This document shows, in pieces, positions 49,749 to 58,854 of a stretch of DNA of 64,000 nucleotides. Location of the stretch: assembly GCF_031178445.1 (NCBI RefSeq), contig NZ_JAPSIY010000005.1, positions 62,001-126,000 of the forward strand. The letters are read 5' to 3'. The position numbers were made by a program, and so were the translations under genes. Under the pieces are notes generated by a model. It saw only the letters and a program-made list of their open reading frames with translations, ran no database searches and was not told where the DNA came from. This DNA comes from Microbacterium sp. (lineage in GTDB: Bacteria > Actinomycetota > Actinomycetes > Actinomycetales > Microbacteriaceae). Numbering within the stretch: position 1 is the stretch's first letter; every line of letters starts with the position of its first letter.

Positions 49749-51679
49749 GCTCCAACACTGTTCTCTCCGTCCGAGACCTCAAGGTCAGCTTCCCGTCCGA
49801 GGCGGGCCGCGTCGACGCCGTCCGCGGCGTCTCCTTCGACCTCGAGGCCGGCAAGACGCTCGGCATCGTCGGCGAATCCGGTTCCGGCAAGTCGGTGACC
49901 TCACTGGCGATCATGGGCCTTCTCGACGAGAACGCCAAGGTCACCGGATCCGTGCAGTTCAACGGGGAGGAGCTGCTCGGCAAGTCCGACAAGCAGATGT
50001 CGATGATCCGCGGCAACGGCATGGCGATGGTCTTCCAGGACCCGCTGACCTCGCTGACGCCCGTGTTCACGATCGGCGACCAGCTGGTCGAGGCGCTCAC
50101 GGTGCACCGCAGCATCTCGAAGCAGGAGGCGTGGGATCGGGCGATCGAACTGCTCACGCTCGTCGGCATCACCAGCCCCGAGAAGCGGATGAAGTCCTTC
50201 CCGCACGAGTTCTCGGGCGGTATGCGGCAGCGTGTCGTCATCGCCATCGCCATGGCGAACAACCCGAAGCTGATCATCTGCGACGAGCCCACCACTGCGC
50301 TCGACGTGACGATCCAGGCGCAGATCCTCGACCTCATCGAAAAGGCACAGGACGAGACCGGTGCGGCCGTCATCATGATCACCCACGACATGGGAGTCGT
50401 CGCCCGCACGGCCGATGACGTGATGGTGATGTACGCGGGCAAGCCCGTCGAGCACGCGCCCGCCCACGAGTTGTTCCACCGCACGCGGATGCCGTACTCC
50501 ATCGGGCTGCTGGGAGCCATCCCCCGCGTCGACAAGGCCGAGAAGGAGCCTCTGATCCCGATCAAGGGCAATCCTCCGCTGCTCATCGACCTGCCGGACG
50601 CCTGCCCGTTCGCAGCACGCTGCCCGATCGCGATCGACGCATGTGTGCGACGCGAGCCCGACCTCGCCCCTGTCGCCACAGGCAGCGGCGAGCCGCACAC
50701 CGCCGCATGCATTCGCGCAGACGAGATCGACGACGACGGGCGCATCGGCGGACTGCCGGTGTTCCCTGTGCCCGTCATCCCCGAGAGCGACCTCACGCGC
50801 ATGCCACGTGAAGCGCGACCCGTCACGCTCGAGGTCAAGAACATGACCAAGACCTTCCCCCTGCTCAAGGGAGCGCTCTTCAAGCGGAAGGTCGGCGAGG
50901 TCCACGCCGTCAAGGGAATCAGCTTCGACGTGCGTGAGGGCGAGACGATGGCGATCGTCGGAGAATCCGGCAGTGGCAAGACGACCACGCTGCTGCAGAT
51001 CATGGACTTCGCCAAGCAGGAGCACGGCGACATCGTCATCGCGGGCACCAGCGTCAACGACCTCCACGATCGCAAACTCGAGCGCACGCTGCGACGTGAC
51101 ATCCAGATCGTCTTCCAGGACCCGATGGGCGCGCTCGATCCACGCATGACCGTGTCGGACATCATCGCGGAGCCGCTGTTCGCGATCGGCACGCCCAAGG
51201 ACGAGGCGTTCGCACGCGTCGAGGAGTTGATGGACCTGGTGGGTCTGAATCCCGCTCACCGCGACCGGTTCCCCGGCGCGTTCTCGGGAGGGCAGCGTCA
51301 GCGCATCGGCATCGCCCGTGCGCTGTCGACGAACCCCAAGGTCGTCGTCCTCGACGAGCCCGTGTCAGCCCTGGACGTGTCGATTCAGGCCGGCGTGATC
51401 AACCTGCTCGACGAGCTGAAGGTCAAGCTCGGGCTGTCGTACCTGTTCGTCGCGCACGACCTGTCCGTCGTGCGCCACATCGCCGACCGCGTGGCGGTGA
51501 TGTACCTCGGCGAGTTCGTCGAGCACGGCGATGTCGACGAGGTGTTCGACAATCCGAAGCATCCCTACACGCAGGCCCTGCTGTCGGCGATCCCGGTCCC
51601 CGACCCGGACATCGAGCGCACGCGCGAGCGCGTGGTGTTCGATGCCGAGACGATGAGCACGCGACCCGCCACCGTCTGA
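49745..51679 (+). CDS. Fused double ABC ATPase, DppD-DppF-like
   Basis: A 644-residue protein with two complete nucleotide-binding domains. Domain 1 has Walker A GESGSGKS near residue 38, FSGGMRQRVVIAIA and LIICDEPTTALD, then an oligopeptide-type C-terminal segment with CPFAARCP and a cysteine cluster (about residues 283-310). Domain 2 begins near 360 with GESGSGKTTT at about 406, FSGGQRQRIGIARAL and VVVLDEPVSALD. In many bacteria DppD and DppF are separate; the fusion is common in actinobacteria. It powers import through the two permeases upstream. A hairpin lies just after the stop. Confidence 0.94.
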   Translation: MSSNTVLSVRDLKVSFPSEAGRVDAVRGVSFDLEAGKTLGIVGESGSGKSVTSLAIMGLLDENAKVTGSVQFNGEELLGKSDKQMSMIRGNGMAMVFQDPLTSLTPVFTIGDQLVEALTVHRSISKQEAWDRAIELLTLVGITSPEKRMKSFPHEFSGGMRQRVVIAIAMANNPKLIICDEPTTALDVTIQAQILDLIEKAQDETGAAVIMITHDMGVVARTADDVMVMYAGKPVEHAPAHELFHRTRMPYSIGLLGAIPRVDKAEKEPLIPIKGNPPLLIDLPDACPFAARCPIAIDACVRREPDLAPVATGSGEPHTAACIRADEIDDDGRIGGLPVFPVPVIPESDLTRMPREARPVTLEVKNMTKTFPLLKGALFKRKVGEVHAVKGISFDVREGETMAIVGESGSGKTTTLLQIMDFAKQEHGDIVIAGTSVNDLHDRKLERTLRRDIQIVFQDPMGALDPRMTVSDIIAEPLFAIGTPKDEAFARVEELMDLVGLNPAHRDRFPGAFSGGQRQRIGIARALSTNPKVVVLDEPVSALDVSIQAGVINLLDELKVKLGLSYLFVAHDLSVVRHIADRVAVMYLGEFVEHGDVDEVFDNPKHPYTQALLSAIPVPDPDIERTRERVVFDAETMSTRPATV

Positions 51680-51688
51680 TCGCCAGGG

Positions 51689-51708
51689 GAGGCCGTGCGC
51701 GCGGCCTC
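51689..51708 (+). terminator. Hairpin after the ATPase gene
   Basis: Arms GAGGCCG and CGGCCTC with a 6-nt loop, flanked by a second pair GATCGC/GCGATC (51678-51683 and 51712-51717). It may separate the membrane/ATPase genes from the binding protein gene. Confidence 0.5.
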
Positions 51709-51790
51709 GGAGCGATCACCGTCGATCACCGTCCGATAACAGTTAGTCACGATTCACTCACGCGCACCGCCGTCGCGGTCGCACGAGAAC

Positions 51791-51796
51791 TATCCT
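51791..51796 (+). promoter_or_regulatory. Candidate -10 box of the binding protein gene
   Basis: TATCCT, 35 nt before ATG at 51832, with AAAGGAG between. It suggests separate, stronger expression of the binding protein. Confidence 0.45.
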
Positions 51797-51831
51797 CCCC
51801 TTATGACACGCCGAAAGGCGAAAGGAGCACC

Positions 51832-53547
51832 ATGAAGCAGTACAAGCTGATGGGAGCGCTGGCACTCACCGGCGCTTTCGCACTCGCTCTGAGCGGGTGT
51901 GCAGCCAACACCGGCGACAACGGCGAAGGCGGCGACAACGGCGAAGGCGCCAAGGAAGTCGAGCAGGCTGACTACAACCCGCAGCCCCGCGAGAACCTCA
52001 AGGAGGGCGGCACCGCCAACTTCCCGATCAACGAGATCCCGGAGCAGCTGAACTCGTTCCACGGTGACGGCAGCGCCGACACCGCGCGCGTTGCCGCGTG
52101 GTACATGCCGCAGATCCTTCTGCAGGAGCCGGACGGCACGCCCTACAAGCACGACGCGTACCTCGACGAGTGGAAGATCGACACCGTCGACGGCAACACC
52201 CAGATCACCTTCACCTTCACGGAGGAGGCGACCTGGAACGACGGCACTCCGATGGACTGGACCGCCATCGAGGCGACCTGGAAGGCCAGCCGCTCGAACG
52301 ACGAGGGCTACGTGCCCAACGCGATCGACGGTTACAAGGAGATCGCGTCGGTCGAGCAGGGCGACACCCCCAAGACCGCCATCGTCACCTTCGACGGCGA
52401 GTTCGCCTGGCCGCAGATGCCGTTCCTCACGGGCATCATCCACCCGAAGCTCGCCGAGAGCCCCGAGGTGTTCAACACCGCGATGATCGACAACCCGCAC
52501 GCCGAGTGGGGTGCGGGCCCGTACACGATCGACGAGTTCGACGCGAACACCGACTTCGTCTCGTTCAAGCCGAACGACAAGTGGTGGGGCGACAAGCCGC
52601 TGCTCGAGAAGGTCACCTTCAAGGGCATGGACGCACAGGCCTCGATCAACGCGTTCAAGAACGGCGAGATCGACACCGTCGGCGTCGGCACGAAGGACCG
52701 CATCGCGCAGGTCGCCGACATGGAGGGCATCGAGATCTACCGGGCGATGCAGACCGCCAACACCCTGCTCGAGGTCGATGCGGAGAAGCCGCAGTTCGCC
52801 GACGTCAAGGTTCGCGAGGCGTTCTTCAAGGGCGTCAACATCGAGCAGCAGAAGAAGATCGCCTGGAACGGTCTGGACTACGAGGAGGAGCCGGCCGGTT
52901 CCTTCACGCTGTTCAACTTCCAGCCGGGCTACAGCAACGCGCTCGAAGAGGCGGGCTGGGAGTACAACCCCGAAGAGGCGAACAAGATCCTCGACGAGGC
53001 CGGCTGGGAAGCCGGAGCTGACGGCGTCCGTGAGAAGGACGGCGTGAAGCTCTCGGTGACCTACCCGATCTTCAGCGACGACCCGACCCAGGCCGCCCTG
53101 GCTCAGTCGCTGCAGGCGTCGCTGAAGGAGATCGGCTTCGAGGTCAAGGTCGACGTCCGTCCGGCGAACAAGTTCGCCGAGGACTACAACAACAAGAACT
53201 GGGACATCATGAGCCTCCGGTTCACGTCGTCCGACCCGTTCGGCGCGGCGTGGTTCTTCCAGCTCTACGGCCAGGACCAGGGTCTGAACCTTTCGGGTGT
53301 TCAGAACGAGGAGACCGACAAGCGGATCCACGAAGAGGTCGAGTCGATCAAGGACCCGGTCAAGCAGACCGAGGCCGCGATGAAGCTCGAGGCTGAGATC
53401 TTCCAGGAGTGGGGCCTGATCCCGCTCTACAACGGTCCTTCGGTCACCGCTGCCAAGGAGGGTCTGGCCAACCTGACCCCCGAGCCCTACGTGGGTCTCG
53501 ACCTGTTCGGCGTCCAGCCCGTCGAGAACGTCGGCTGGGAGAAGTAA
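51832..53547 (+). CDS. ABC transporter substrate-binding lipoprotein, family 5 (peptide/nickel type)
   Basis: A 571-residue extracellular binding protein. The signal peptide ends LSGC with C23 as lipid anchor. A linker GDNGEGGDNGEG (an exact 18-bp tandem repeat) joins it to the SBP_bac_5 fold. Typical stretches are TFTFTEEATWNDGTPMDW and NPHAEWGAGPYTIDEFD. Ligand type (peptide or other) is not decidable by eye. AAAGGAG precedes the ATG. A strong terminator follows. Its separate promoter and terminator suggest high expression relative to the permeases. Confidence 0.93.
   Translation: MKQYKLMGALALTGAFALALSGCAANTGDNGEGGDNGEGAKEVEQADYNPQPRENLKEGGTANFPINEIPEQLNSFHGDGSADTARVAAWYMPQILLQEPDGTPYKHDAYLDEWKIDTVDGNTQITFTFTEEATWNDGTPMDWTAIEATWKASRSNDEGYVPNAIDGYKEIASVEQGDTPKTAIVTFDGEFAWPQMPFLTGIIHPKLAESPEVFNTAMIDNPHAEWGAGPYTIDEFDANTDFVSFKPNDKWWGDKPLLEKVTFKGMDAQASINAFKNGEIDTVGVGTKDRIAQVADMEGIEIYRAMQTANTLLEVDAEKPQFADVKVREAFFKGVNIEQQKKIAWNGLDYEEEPAGSFTLFNFQPGYSNALEEAGWEYNPEEANKILDEAGWEAGADGVREKDGVKLSVTYPIFSDDPTQAALAQSLQASLKEIGFEVKVDVRPANKFAEDYNNKNWDIMSLRFTSSDPFGAAWFFQLYGQDQGLNLSGVQNEETDKRIHEEVESIKDPVKQTEAAMKLEAEIFQEWGLIPLYNGPSVTAAKEGLANLTPEPYVGLDLFGVQPVENVGWEK
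51913..51948 (+). repeat. 18-bp perfect tandem repeat in the lipoprotein linker
   Basis: Two exact copies of GGCGACAACGGCGAAGGC encode GDNGEG twice, in the flexible linker after the lipid anchor. Copy number may vary between strains. Confidence 0.9.
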
Positions 53548-53588
53548 TCCCTGACGGACCGCTGAGCTTCGGCACGGCGTCCTGACAG

Positions 53589-53617
53589 CGGGGCCGGTGG
53601 TTCATCCACCGGCCCCG
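53589..53617 (+). terminator. Strong hairpin terminator after the binding protein gene
   Basis: Perfect 12-bp stem, arms CGGGGCCGGTGG and CCACCGGCCCCG, loop TTCAT, followed by CCTTCAT. The next gene's -10 box starts only 7 nt later. Confidence 0.85.
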
Positions 53618-53623
53618 CCTTCA

Positions 53624-53629
53624 TATGCT
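53624..53629 (+). promoter_or_regulatory. -10 box of the alpha/beta hydrolase gene, leaderless
   Basis: TATGCT with 6 nt to GTG at 53636. Its -35 region would lie inside the preceding terminator hairpin. Confidence 0.55.
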
Positions 53630-53635
53630 GGGAGC

Positions 53636-54358
53636 GTGACGCCTCAGGTCGTTCTCGTGCACGGCATCCGCACCTCCGCGACGATGTGGCGCGCCCAACT
53701 CGCCTGGCTCGAAGAGCACGGCGTCCCCGCCCGCGCGGTGGATCTGCCGGGGCACGGCAGCCGGATGGCGGAGCAGTTCACGCTCGATGGGGCGTTCCGC
53801 ACCATCGACGAGGCCGTCCGCGACGCGGCCGAACGCGGACCGGTGCTGCTGGTCGGGCACTCGATGGGCGGGCTGCTCTCGCTGGAGTACACCGGCGCCG
53901 AGGATCCGCCGCCCGTCGCCGCTCTCATCGCCGCATCCTCCACCGCACTCCCCCGTGGCGCGGCCCTGTCGACCTATCGCGCGCTCGCCGGCGCCTTCGA
54001 CCGGCTGCCCGGCCGGGGCATGTGGATCACCGAGCGCGTGTTGGCCGCGACCATCCCGCCCGAGACCCGCGGCGATTTCGCCGCCGGCGGGTACGCCCTC
54101 GATGCGCAGTCTGTGGTGCTGCGCAGCCTGTCAACGCTCGATCTGACCGCCGCGGTGCACCGCATCCATGTCCCGCTCTGGTTCGTGAACGGGCAGTTCG
54201 ACCAGCTGCGCTCGCATGAGCGGCTGTTCCGCCGCCTCGCGCCGCACGCCGAGCACATCGTGGTGCCGCGCACCTCGCACCTCGTGACGGCGATGCGCCC
54301 GCACGTGTTCAATGCCGTGCTGAGACTGGCGCTGGCTGTCGTGCGACAGGGATCGTGA
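53636..54358 (+). CDS. Alpha/beta hydrolase
   Basis: A 240-residue alpha/beta hydrolase. The oxyanion region is LVHGIRTSATMW near residue 7, the nucleophile elbow GHSMGG (Ser) lies near residue 80, and an acid and the final His can be placed at NGQFDQ and RTSHLV. The substrate is unknown. GTG at 53636 is the leaderless start; the longer track ORF runs into the terminator. It stands alone between the importer and rpsT. Confidence 0.88.
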   Translation: MTPQVVLVHGIRTSATMWRAQLAWLEEHGVPARAVDLPGHGSRMAEQFTLDGAFRTIDEAVRDAAERGPVLLVGHSMGGLLSLEYTGAEDPPPVAALIAASSTALPRGAALSTYRALAGAFDRLPGRGMWITERVLAATIPPETRGDFAAGGYALDAQSVVLRSLSTLDLTAAVHRIHVPLWFVNGQFDQLRSHERLFRRLAPHAEHIVVPRTSHLVTAMRPHVFNAVLRLALAVVRQGS

Positions 54359-54449
54359 CGCCCCTAGGGCCGGCGACAACGATCTCGCCTCCGAGTTCCG
54401 TCCGGCGCGTCGCGCTCCGGCCGTTTCGCGCTCAGCCGCCGTGTGCTGG

Positions 54450-54455
54450 TAACAT
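54450..54455 (+). promoter_or_regulatory. Candidate -10 box of rpsT
   Basis: TAACAT, giving an untranslated leader of about 95 nt before GTG at 54557. Confidence 0.4.
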
Positions 54456-54556
54456 TGACTCTTGGCTTGCGTGTGGGTTCGTCCCTCACGACCATCGCAT
54501 GGCGCCCCTCTCGCGCTCGCGACATCCGAATCCATCAAGACAGAAAGCGTCCACAC

Positions 54557-54817
54557 GTGGCAAACATCAAGTCGCAGATCAAGCGCAACAAGACCAACCT
54601 GAAGGCGCAGGAGCGCAACAAGGCCGTCAAGAGCGAGCTGAAGACCCTCGTCCGCAAGACCCGCGAGGCTGTCGCCGGCGGCGACAAGGAGGCCGCTGAG
54701 GCCGCCCTCAAGGTCGCGTCCGTCAAGCTCGACAAGGCCGTCAGCAAGGGCGTCGTGCACAAGAACCAGGCGAAGAACCGCAAGTCGGCCATCGCCAAGC
54801 AGGTCGCCGCTCTCTGA
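54557..54817 (+). CDS. rpsT: 30S ribosomal protein S20
   Basis: An 86-residue lysine-rich, helical S20. It begins [34 protein letters not shown] and ends [18 protein letters not shown], both diagnostic. GTG at 54557 is chosen because it gives the exact family N terminus; the long track ORF is an artefact. A long leader precedes it, possibly for S20 autoregulation as known in other bacteria. A strong hairpin follows. Confidence 0.97.
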   Translation: MANIKSQIKRNKTNLKAQERNKAVKSELKTLVRKTREAVAGGDKEAAEAALKVASVKLDKAVSKGVVHKNQAKNRKSAIAKQVAAL

Positions 54818-54830
54818 GCTTCGTCTTCAT

Positions 54831-54866
54831 CAGAAGGCCCGTCCCGTTCGCGGGGCGGGCCTTCTG
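54831..54866. terminator. Hairpin terminator between rpsT and holA
   Basis: Arms CAGAAGGCCCG and CGGGCCTTCTG extended by CCCG/CGGG around a short loop. It lies 13 nt after the rpsT stop, convergent with holA. Confidence 0.8.
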
Positions 54867-54949
54867 CTCTGCCTGCGTCCGGTAGCCCGGCGCAGTCAGC
54901 AGTGGTCGTGCGACGGCCACGGGAACGAATCGTCTCCCCGCGCGCTCCG

Positions 54950-56017
54950 TCACCGCGCGATATCGCCGCCGAAAGGCTCGCGAGTCGCAATCACCGTGAC
55001 CATGCGCTCCAGCGCGAAGATCGGGTCGCGCGCGGCGCCCTTGACCTCGGCGTCCGCACGCGCGGTCGCCTGGATCGCCATGCCGAGCGATCTCTCATTC
55101 CACCCGGCCAGGTCGCGGCGGGCGCGATCGACCTGCCAGTCCTTCATGCCGAGCCGCTGGGCGAGCTGGCGGCTGGGCTCGCGGTTGCCCGCCACCCTGG
55201 CCATCGTGCGCAGTTTCATGGCGAACGCGGCCACCATGGGCACCGGATCGGCGCCGGAGGCGAGAGCGTGCCGCAGCGCGATGAGCGCCTCACCGTAACG
55301 GCCCGCGATCGCCGTGTCGGCGACCACGAAGGCCGAGACTTCGACGCGGCCACCGTAGTACTTCGTGATCACCTCGTCGGTGACGTCGCCCTCGACGTCA
55401 CCGATCAGCTGCTGGCAGGCCGCGGCGAGCTCGGTGAGGTCGTCGGCGAACGCAGACACGAGTGAGCGCAGTGCGCTCGGGGCGATGCGCTTCTTCGCAG
55501 CCTTGAACTCGCCCGCCGCGAAGTCGACGCGGTCCGAGTCGCGCTTGACAGCCGCGCAGGCGATCTCGATGCCCCCGCCCGTGCCCGCCCGGATCGCGTC
55601 GAGCAGCTTCTTGCCGCGCACGCTCGCCCCGGTGTGCCGCAGGATGACGGTGGCACCCTCCTGCGGGTTCTCGATGTACTTGAGTGCCTCCTGCAGGAAC
55701 GCGTCGGTGCACTTCTCGACTCCTGCGACCCTCACCAGCCGCGGCTCGCCGAACAGCGACGGTGAGGTCATCGCGAGCAGCGTGCCCGCACCGTAGTCGT
55801 CGGCACGAATGTCGCTCACCTCGAGTGCAGGATCCTCCGCGCGCAGATAGTCGCGCACCCCTGCGGTGGCGCGCTCGGCGAGGATCTCCTCGGGGCCCGA
55901 GACCAGCACGATGGATGCCGGCCTGGGCTCGCGCCACGGAACCTGAGGGATCTTCGGCCCCTTCGCGCCGCCCCCGCGCGCATTCGACCCGCGGGCGGAG
56001 GAGCGAGGAGCGGACAT
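54950..56017 (-). CDS. holA: DNA polymerase III subunit delta
   Basis: A 355-residue delta subunit of the clamp loader. It has PASIVLVSGPEEILAERA near the N terminus, the AAA-like core, and the C-terminal collar segment with DPVPMVAAFAMKLRTMARV and LGMKDWQVDRARRDLAGW. The first 25 residues form a Ser/Arg/Gly-rich extension (SAPRSSARGSNARGGG). ATG at 56017 is leaderless after TAGGCT. Clustering with comEC/comEA is conserved in many bacteria. Confidence 0.94.
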   Translation of the reverse strand: MSAPRSSARGSNARGGGAKGPKIPQVPWREPRPASIVLVSGPEEILAERATAGVRDYLRAEDPALEVSDIRADDYGAGTLLAMTSPSLFGEPRLVRVAGVEKCTDAFLQEALKYIENPQEGATVILRHTGASVRGKKLLDAIRAGTGGGIEIACAAVKRDSDRVDFAAGEFKAAKKRIAPSALRSLVSAFADDLTELAAACQQLIGDVEGDVTDEVITKYYGGRVEVSAFVVADTAIAGRYGEALIALRHALASGADPVPMVAAFAMKLRTMARVAGNREPSRQLAQRLGMKDWQVDRARRDLAGWNERSLGMAIQATARADAEVKGAARDPIFALERMVTVIATREPFGGDIAR

Positions 56018-56023
56018 GGATCC

Positions 56024-56029
56024 AGCCTA
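56024..56029 (-). promoter_or_regulatory. -10 box of holA, leaderless
   Basis: TAGGCT on the minus strand with 6 nt to ATG at 56017. Confidence 0.55.
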
Positions 56030-56070
56030 CCGGCGGCCGGCGACGCTGCAGCCGGCGACCGCGCGTCTGG

Positions 56071-56538
56071 TCAGAGACCGAGATACACCACGAATGGCGC
56101 GTCGAGCGCCCACAGGCACGCGCTCTGCTCGTCCACTCGTACGACGGCATCCAGCCGCACGCGATCGGCGAACTCCTGCGCATCGATCCTGTCCATGAAC
56201 GACACCGTGAAGAACTCGGCGTCCGGATCGGGATCCTGGTGGTTCGAGTCCTCCAAGGAGAGGGGTTCGATCCGCCAGACCTCCACGGTCAGCGGCTGAG
56301 GCGGCCGCGGGTCGTCCTTCGGCGTCTGCACCCGCCACGGCTCCTCGCAGACCAGCCCTTCGAGCGCGTGCGTGTCCAGGGTCGACAGCGCCCCGGCGAT
56401 CCGCTCGGCCTCGTCCTCGACGGCCCGCGCCCGCATCTCCGGCGACGACAGCAACGGTGTGCAGCCGCTCAGCACGAATACCACCGCCACGGCCAGCGCA
56501 GGCACCGCATACTTCTTCCTCAAGATCTGTTCCTTCAT
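56071..56538 (-). CDS. Hypothetical lipoprotein
   Basis: A 155-residue lipoprotein I do not recognise. The signal peptide ends LSGC with C26 lipidated. The mature part is acidic, with two further cysteines (LVCEEPW and SACLWAL) that could pair. GAGGAC precedes ATG at 56538. It begins 18 nt after comEC and precedes holA, so it is probably part of the comEA-comEC transcript. A competence role is unproven. Confidence 0.72.
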   Translation of the reverse strand: MKEQILRKKYAVPALAVAVVFVLSGCTPLLSSPEMRARAVEDEAERIAGALSTLDTHALEGLVCEEPWRVQTPKDDPRPPQPLTVEVWRIEPLSLEDSNHQDPDPDAEFFTVSFMDRIDAQEFADRVRLDAVVRVDEQSACLWALDAPFVVYLGL

Positions 56539-56556
56539 CGATCCGTCCTCGTTCCG

Positions 56557-58854
56557 TCAGTCGTCTGCAGCATCCGGTGGCGCCCGCTGCGTTCGCACCT
56601 CGATACCGTCCGCTCCCCCGCCGAGCAGGGTCAGACCGTTCTCGTCCGTGCGCAGCACACGCGCACCGACGGCGTCGAGCAGCGCCACGGTCTCGGTGCG
56701 TGGATGCCCGTAGTCGTTGTCCTCCCCCACGCCTATCAATGCGACCGTGGGCCGAGTCGCCTGGTAGAGGCCGGGCTCCTGATCGCGGCTGCCGTGGTGC
56801 GCGACCTTGACGACGGCGTAGGGGCCACGCAGTCGTCCGCCCGACAGCAGCATCCGCTGAGGCGCCGCCGACAGGTCGCCGAGCAGCAGCGTGCGGGGCA
56901 CGCCGCCGCCCGCGATCTCGATCACGATGCTCGCGTCGTTTCCCGCGGGAAAGGCCTTCGAGCCCGGTTCCGGCCAGAGCACGCGCCAGCGAGCACCGCC
57001 GAGGCTGCCGTGCACTCCCGCCGCGCCCTCCATGAGCGTCGCTCCCCCGGCGCGGAGCGACGTCAGCGCGCGAACATCCTGCCCTTCCGCACCCGGACCG
57101 TGCAGCACCGTGCCCACTCTCCCCTGCACGGCGGCGACGCCTCCGGCGTGATCGAGGTCGAAGTGCGTGAGCACGAGCAGGTCGATGCGATCCGTCGCGG
57201 TCTGTTGCAGGCAGTCCTGCAGCGCGTCAGGGTCGGGCCCTGTGTCGATGAGCGCCGTGCGGTCGGCCGAGCGGATCAGGAACGCGTCTCCCTGACCGAC
57301 ATCGCAGGCCGCGATCGACCAGTCCTCCGGCGTAGACAATGCCGCCAGCGGGCCGGTGAGCAGCATCCGCGCGCCGCCGAGACCGACGGAGACCGCCAGG
57401 ACGAGTGCCGCGCCCGCGTGCAGGATGCGCGAGTGGGGACGCACCAGGGCGACCGCCACCGCGGCGCTGAGCGCGGTGACCAGCAGGGCTGCGACCGGCC
57501 CCGCCACGACGGCGAAGGTCGCACCCGGGACTGCAGCGCTCACCGTCGCCGTGGTGGCGATCCAGGCCGAGGGCAGCCAGGCCGTCGCCGCCAGCAGATC
57601 CGCAAGCCAGGGCACAGGCGCCGCAAGACAGGCCAGCAGGCCGATCACCGTCGCGACCGGCGCGGCGGGGGCCGCGAGCAGATTGGCCACGACGCCGACG
57701 AGCGACTGCTGTTCCGAGAACAGCGCGATGATCGGTCCGCACACCACCTGAGCGGCGAGCGGTACGGAGATCGCCAGTGCCAGCGGCTGCGGCATCCAGC
57801 GCCCGAGTCCCGAGAGCAGAGGCCGCGACAGCACGAGAAGTGCGGCCGTCGCCGCGGCCGACAGTGCGAAGCCCGGCGACGCGGCCAGCCAGGGATCGGC
57901 GAGCAGGATGCCGCAGACGGCGACCGATAGCATCGCAAGGCCCGCGCTGGGGCGCCCGAGCAGCACCGTGAGCATCGCCAGCGCCGCCATGACTGAGGCG
58001 CGCACGACGCTGGGCTCGGGCGTCACCAGCACCACGAACGCCGCGAGAGCGACCAGCGCGACTACGACCCGCATGCTCCTGCCGCCGCCCAGCAGCGAGA
58101 TCATCCAGAACACGGCGGCGACGACGATCGCACAGTTCGCGCCGGAGACGGCGGTGAGGTGCGACAGTCCCGAGGCAAGCATCGCGTCGTTCAGCTCGTC
58201 GGAGACGGCTCGGGTGTCGCCGACCGCGAGCCCGGGCAGGAGCCCGGCCCCCGGCTCCGGCAGTATCGACGCTCTGGCCACGAACCCTGCTCTCGTGTCG
58301 GCGGCGATGGCGAAGACGCCCGAGGCCGGCCGAACCACTTCGGCACTCGATCCGAACACGACCAGTCCCGCGCGCTCGAACGGATCGGTCACCTTGCCCT
58401 GCCCCATGATCCGCACCGTCGCCCCGAGATCGGCGCCGGCGATCGGCGCGATGCCCACGCGGACGGGTGCGGCGACTGCGACGAGACGCCCCGGCGGTCC
58501 GAGCTCGGCCGTGACAGCGTCGAACCACAGCCGACCGTCATCGCCGATGGATGCCGAGGACGCGACCTGCACGACCGCCTCGACGGCGCGACCGTCGGAT
58601 TCGGCCAGCAGCGCGCGCTGCGGCTGAGCGGCCGAGACGTTGACCCCCGCCCCCGTGATGCAGAGCAGCGCGAGCACTGCCAGACCGGCTCCCGCCGCCG
58701 GGGCACCCCGTCGCAGCCGGACGACGATCAGCAGGACGACGGCGCCCGTCGCACCCAGCGCGGCGCCTGGCAGCGCGACGGCGGGGAGGCAGACGGCGGT
58801 CAGGGCCGCCGCCCACACGACGGCGGCGAGCACCGCGCTGCGCAGATCCCTCAC
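56557..58854 (-). CDS. ComEC/Rec2 family DNA-uptake channel protein
   Basis: A 765-residue membrane protein. An N-terminal hydrophobic part, the central competence domain (PGLAVGDTRAVSDELNDAMLASGLSHLTAVSGAN, then several helices) and a C-terminal metallo-beta-lactamase domain (LTHFDLDHAGG, VAHHGSRD) occur in the usual order. In transformable bacteria ComEC forms the channel for single-stranded DNA. GTG overlaps the comEA stop (GTGA). No other competence genes lie in the window, so natural transformation cannot be claimed. Confidence 0.92.
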   Translation of the reverse strand: MRDLRSAVLAAVVWAAALTAVCLPAVALPGAALGATGAVVLLIVVRLRRGAPAAGAGLAVLALLCITGAGVNVSAAQPQRALLAESDGRAVEAVVQVASSASIGDDGRLWFDAVTAELGPPGRLVAVAAPVRVGIAPIAGADLGATVRIMGQGKVTDPFERAGLVVFGSSAEVVRPASGVFAIAADTRAGFVARASILPEPGAGLLPGLAVGDTRAVSDELNDAMLASGLSHLTAVSGANCAIVVAAVFWMISLLGGGRSMRVVVALVALAAFVVLVTPEPSVVRASVMAALAMLTVLLGRPSAGLAMLSVAVCGILLADPWLAASPGFALSAAATAALLVLSRPLLSGLGRWMPQPLALAISVPLAAQVVCGPIIALFSEQQSLVGVVANLLAAPAAPVATVIGLLACLAAPVPWLADLLAATAWLPSAWIATTATVSAAVPGATFAVVAGPVAALLVTALSAAVAVALVRPHSRILHAGAALVLAVSVGLGGARMLLTGPLAALSTPEDWSIAACDVGQGDAFLIRSADRTALIDTGPDPDALQDCLQQTATDRIDLLVLTHFDLDHAGGVAAVQGRVGTVLHGPGAEGQDVRALTSLRAGGATLMEGAAGVHGSLGGARWRVLWPEPGSKAFPAGNDASIVIEIAGGGVPRTLLLGDLSAAPQRMLLSGGRLRGPYAVVKVAHHGSRDQEPGLYQATRPTVALIGVGEDNDYGHPRTETVALLDAVGARVLRTDENGLTLLGGGADGIEVRTQRAPPDAADD

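Noticed and set aside
55684-57930. 748-residue plus-strand ORF
   Set aside because: Antisense to holA and comEC; Arg/Ala-rich with no domain.
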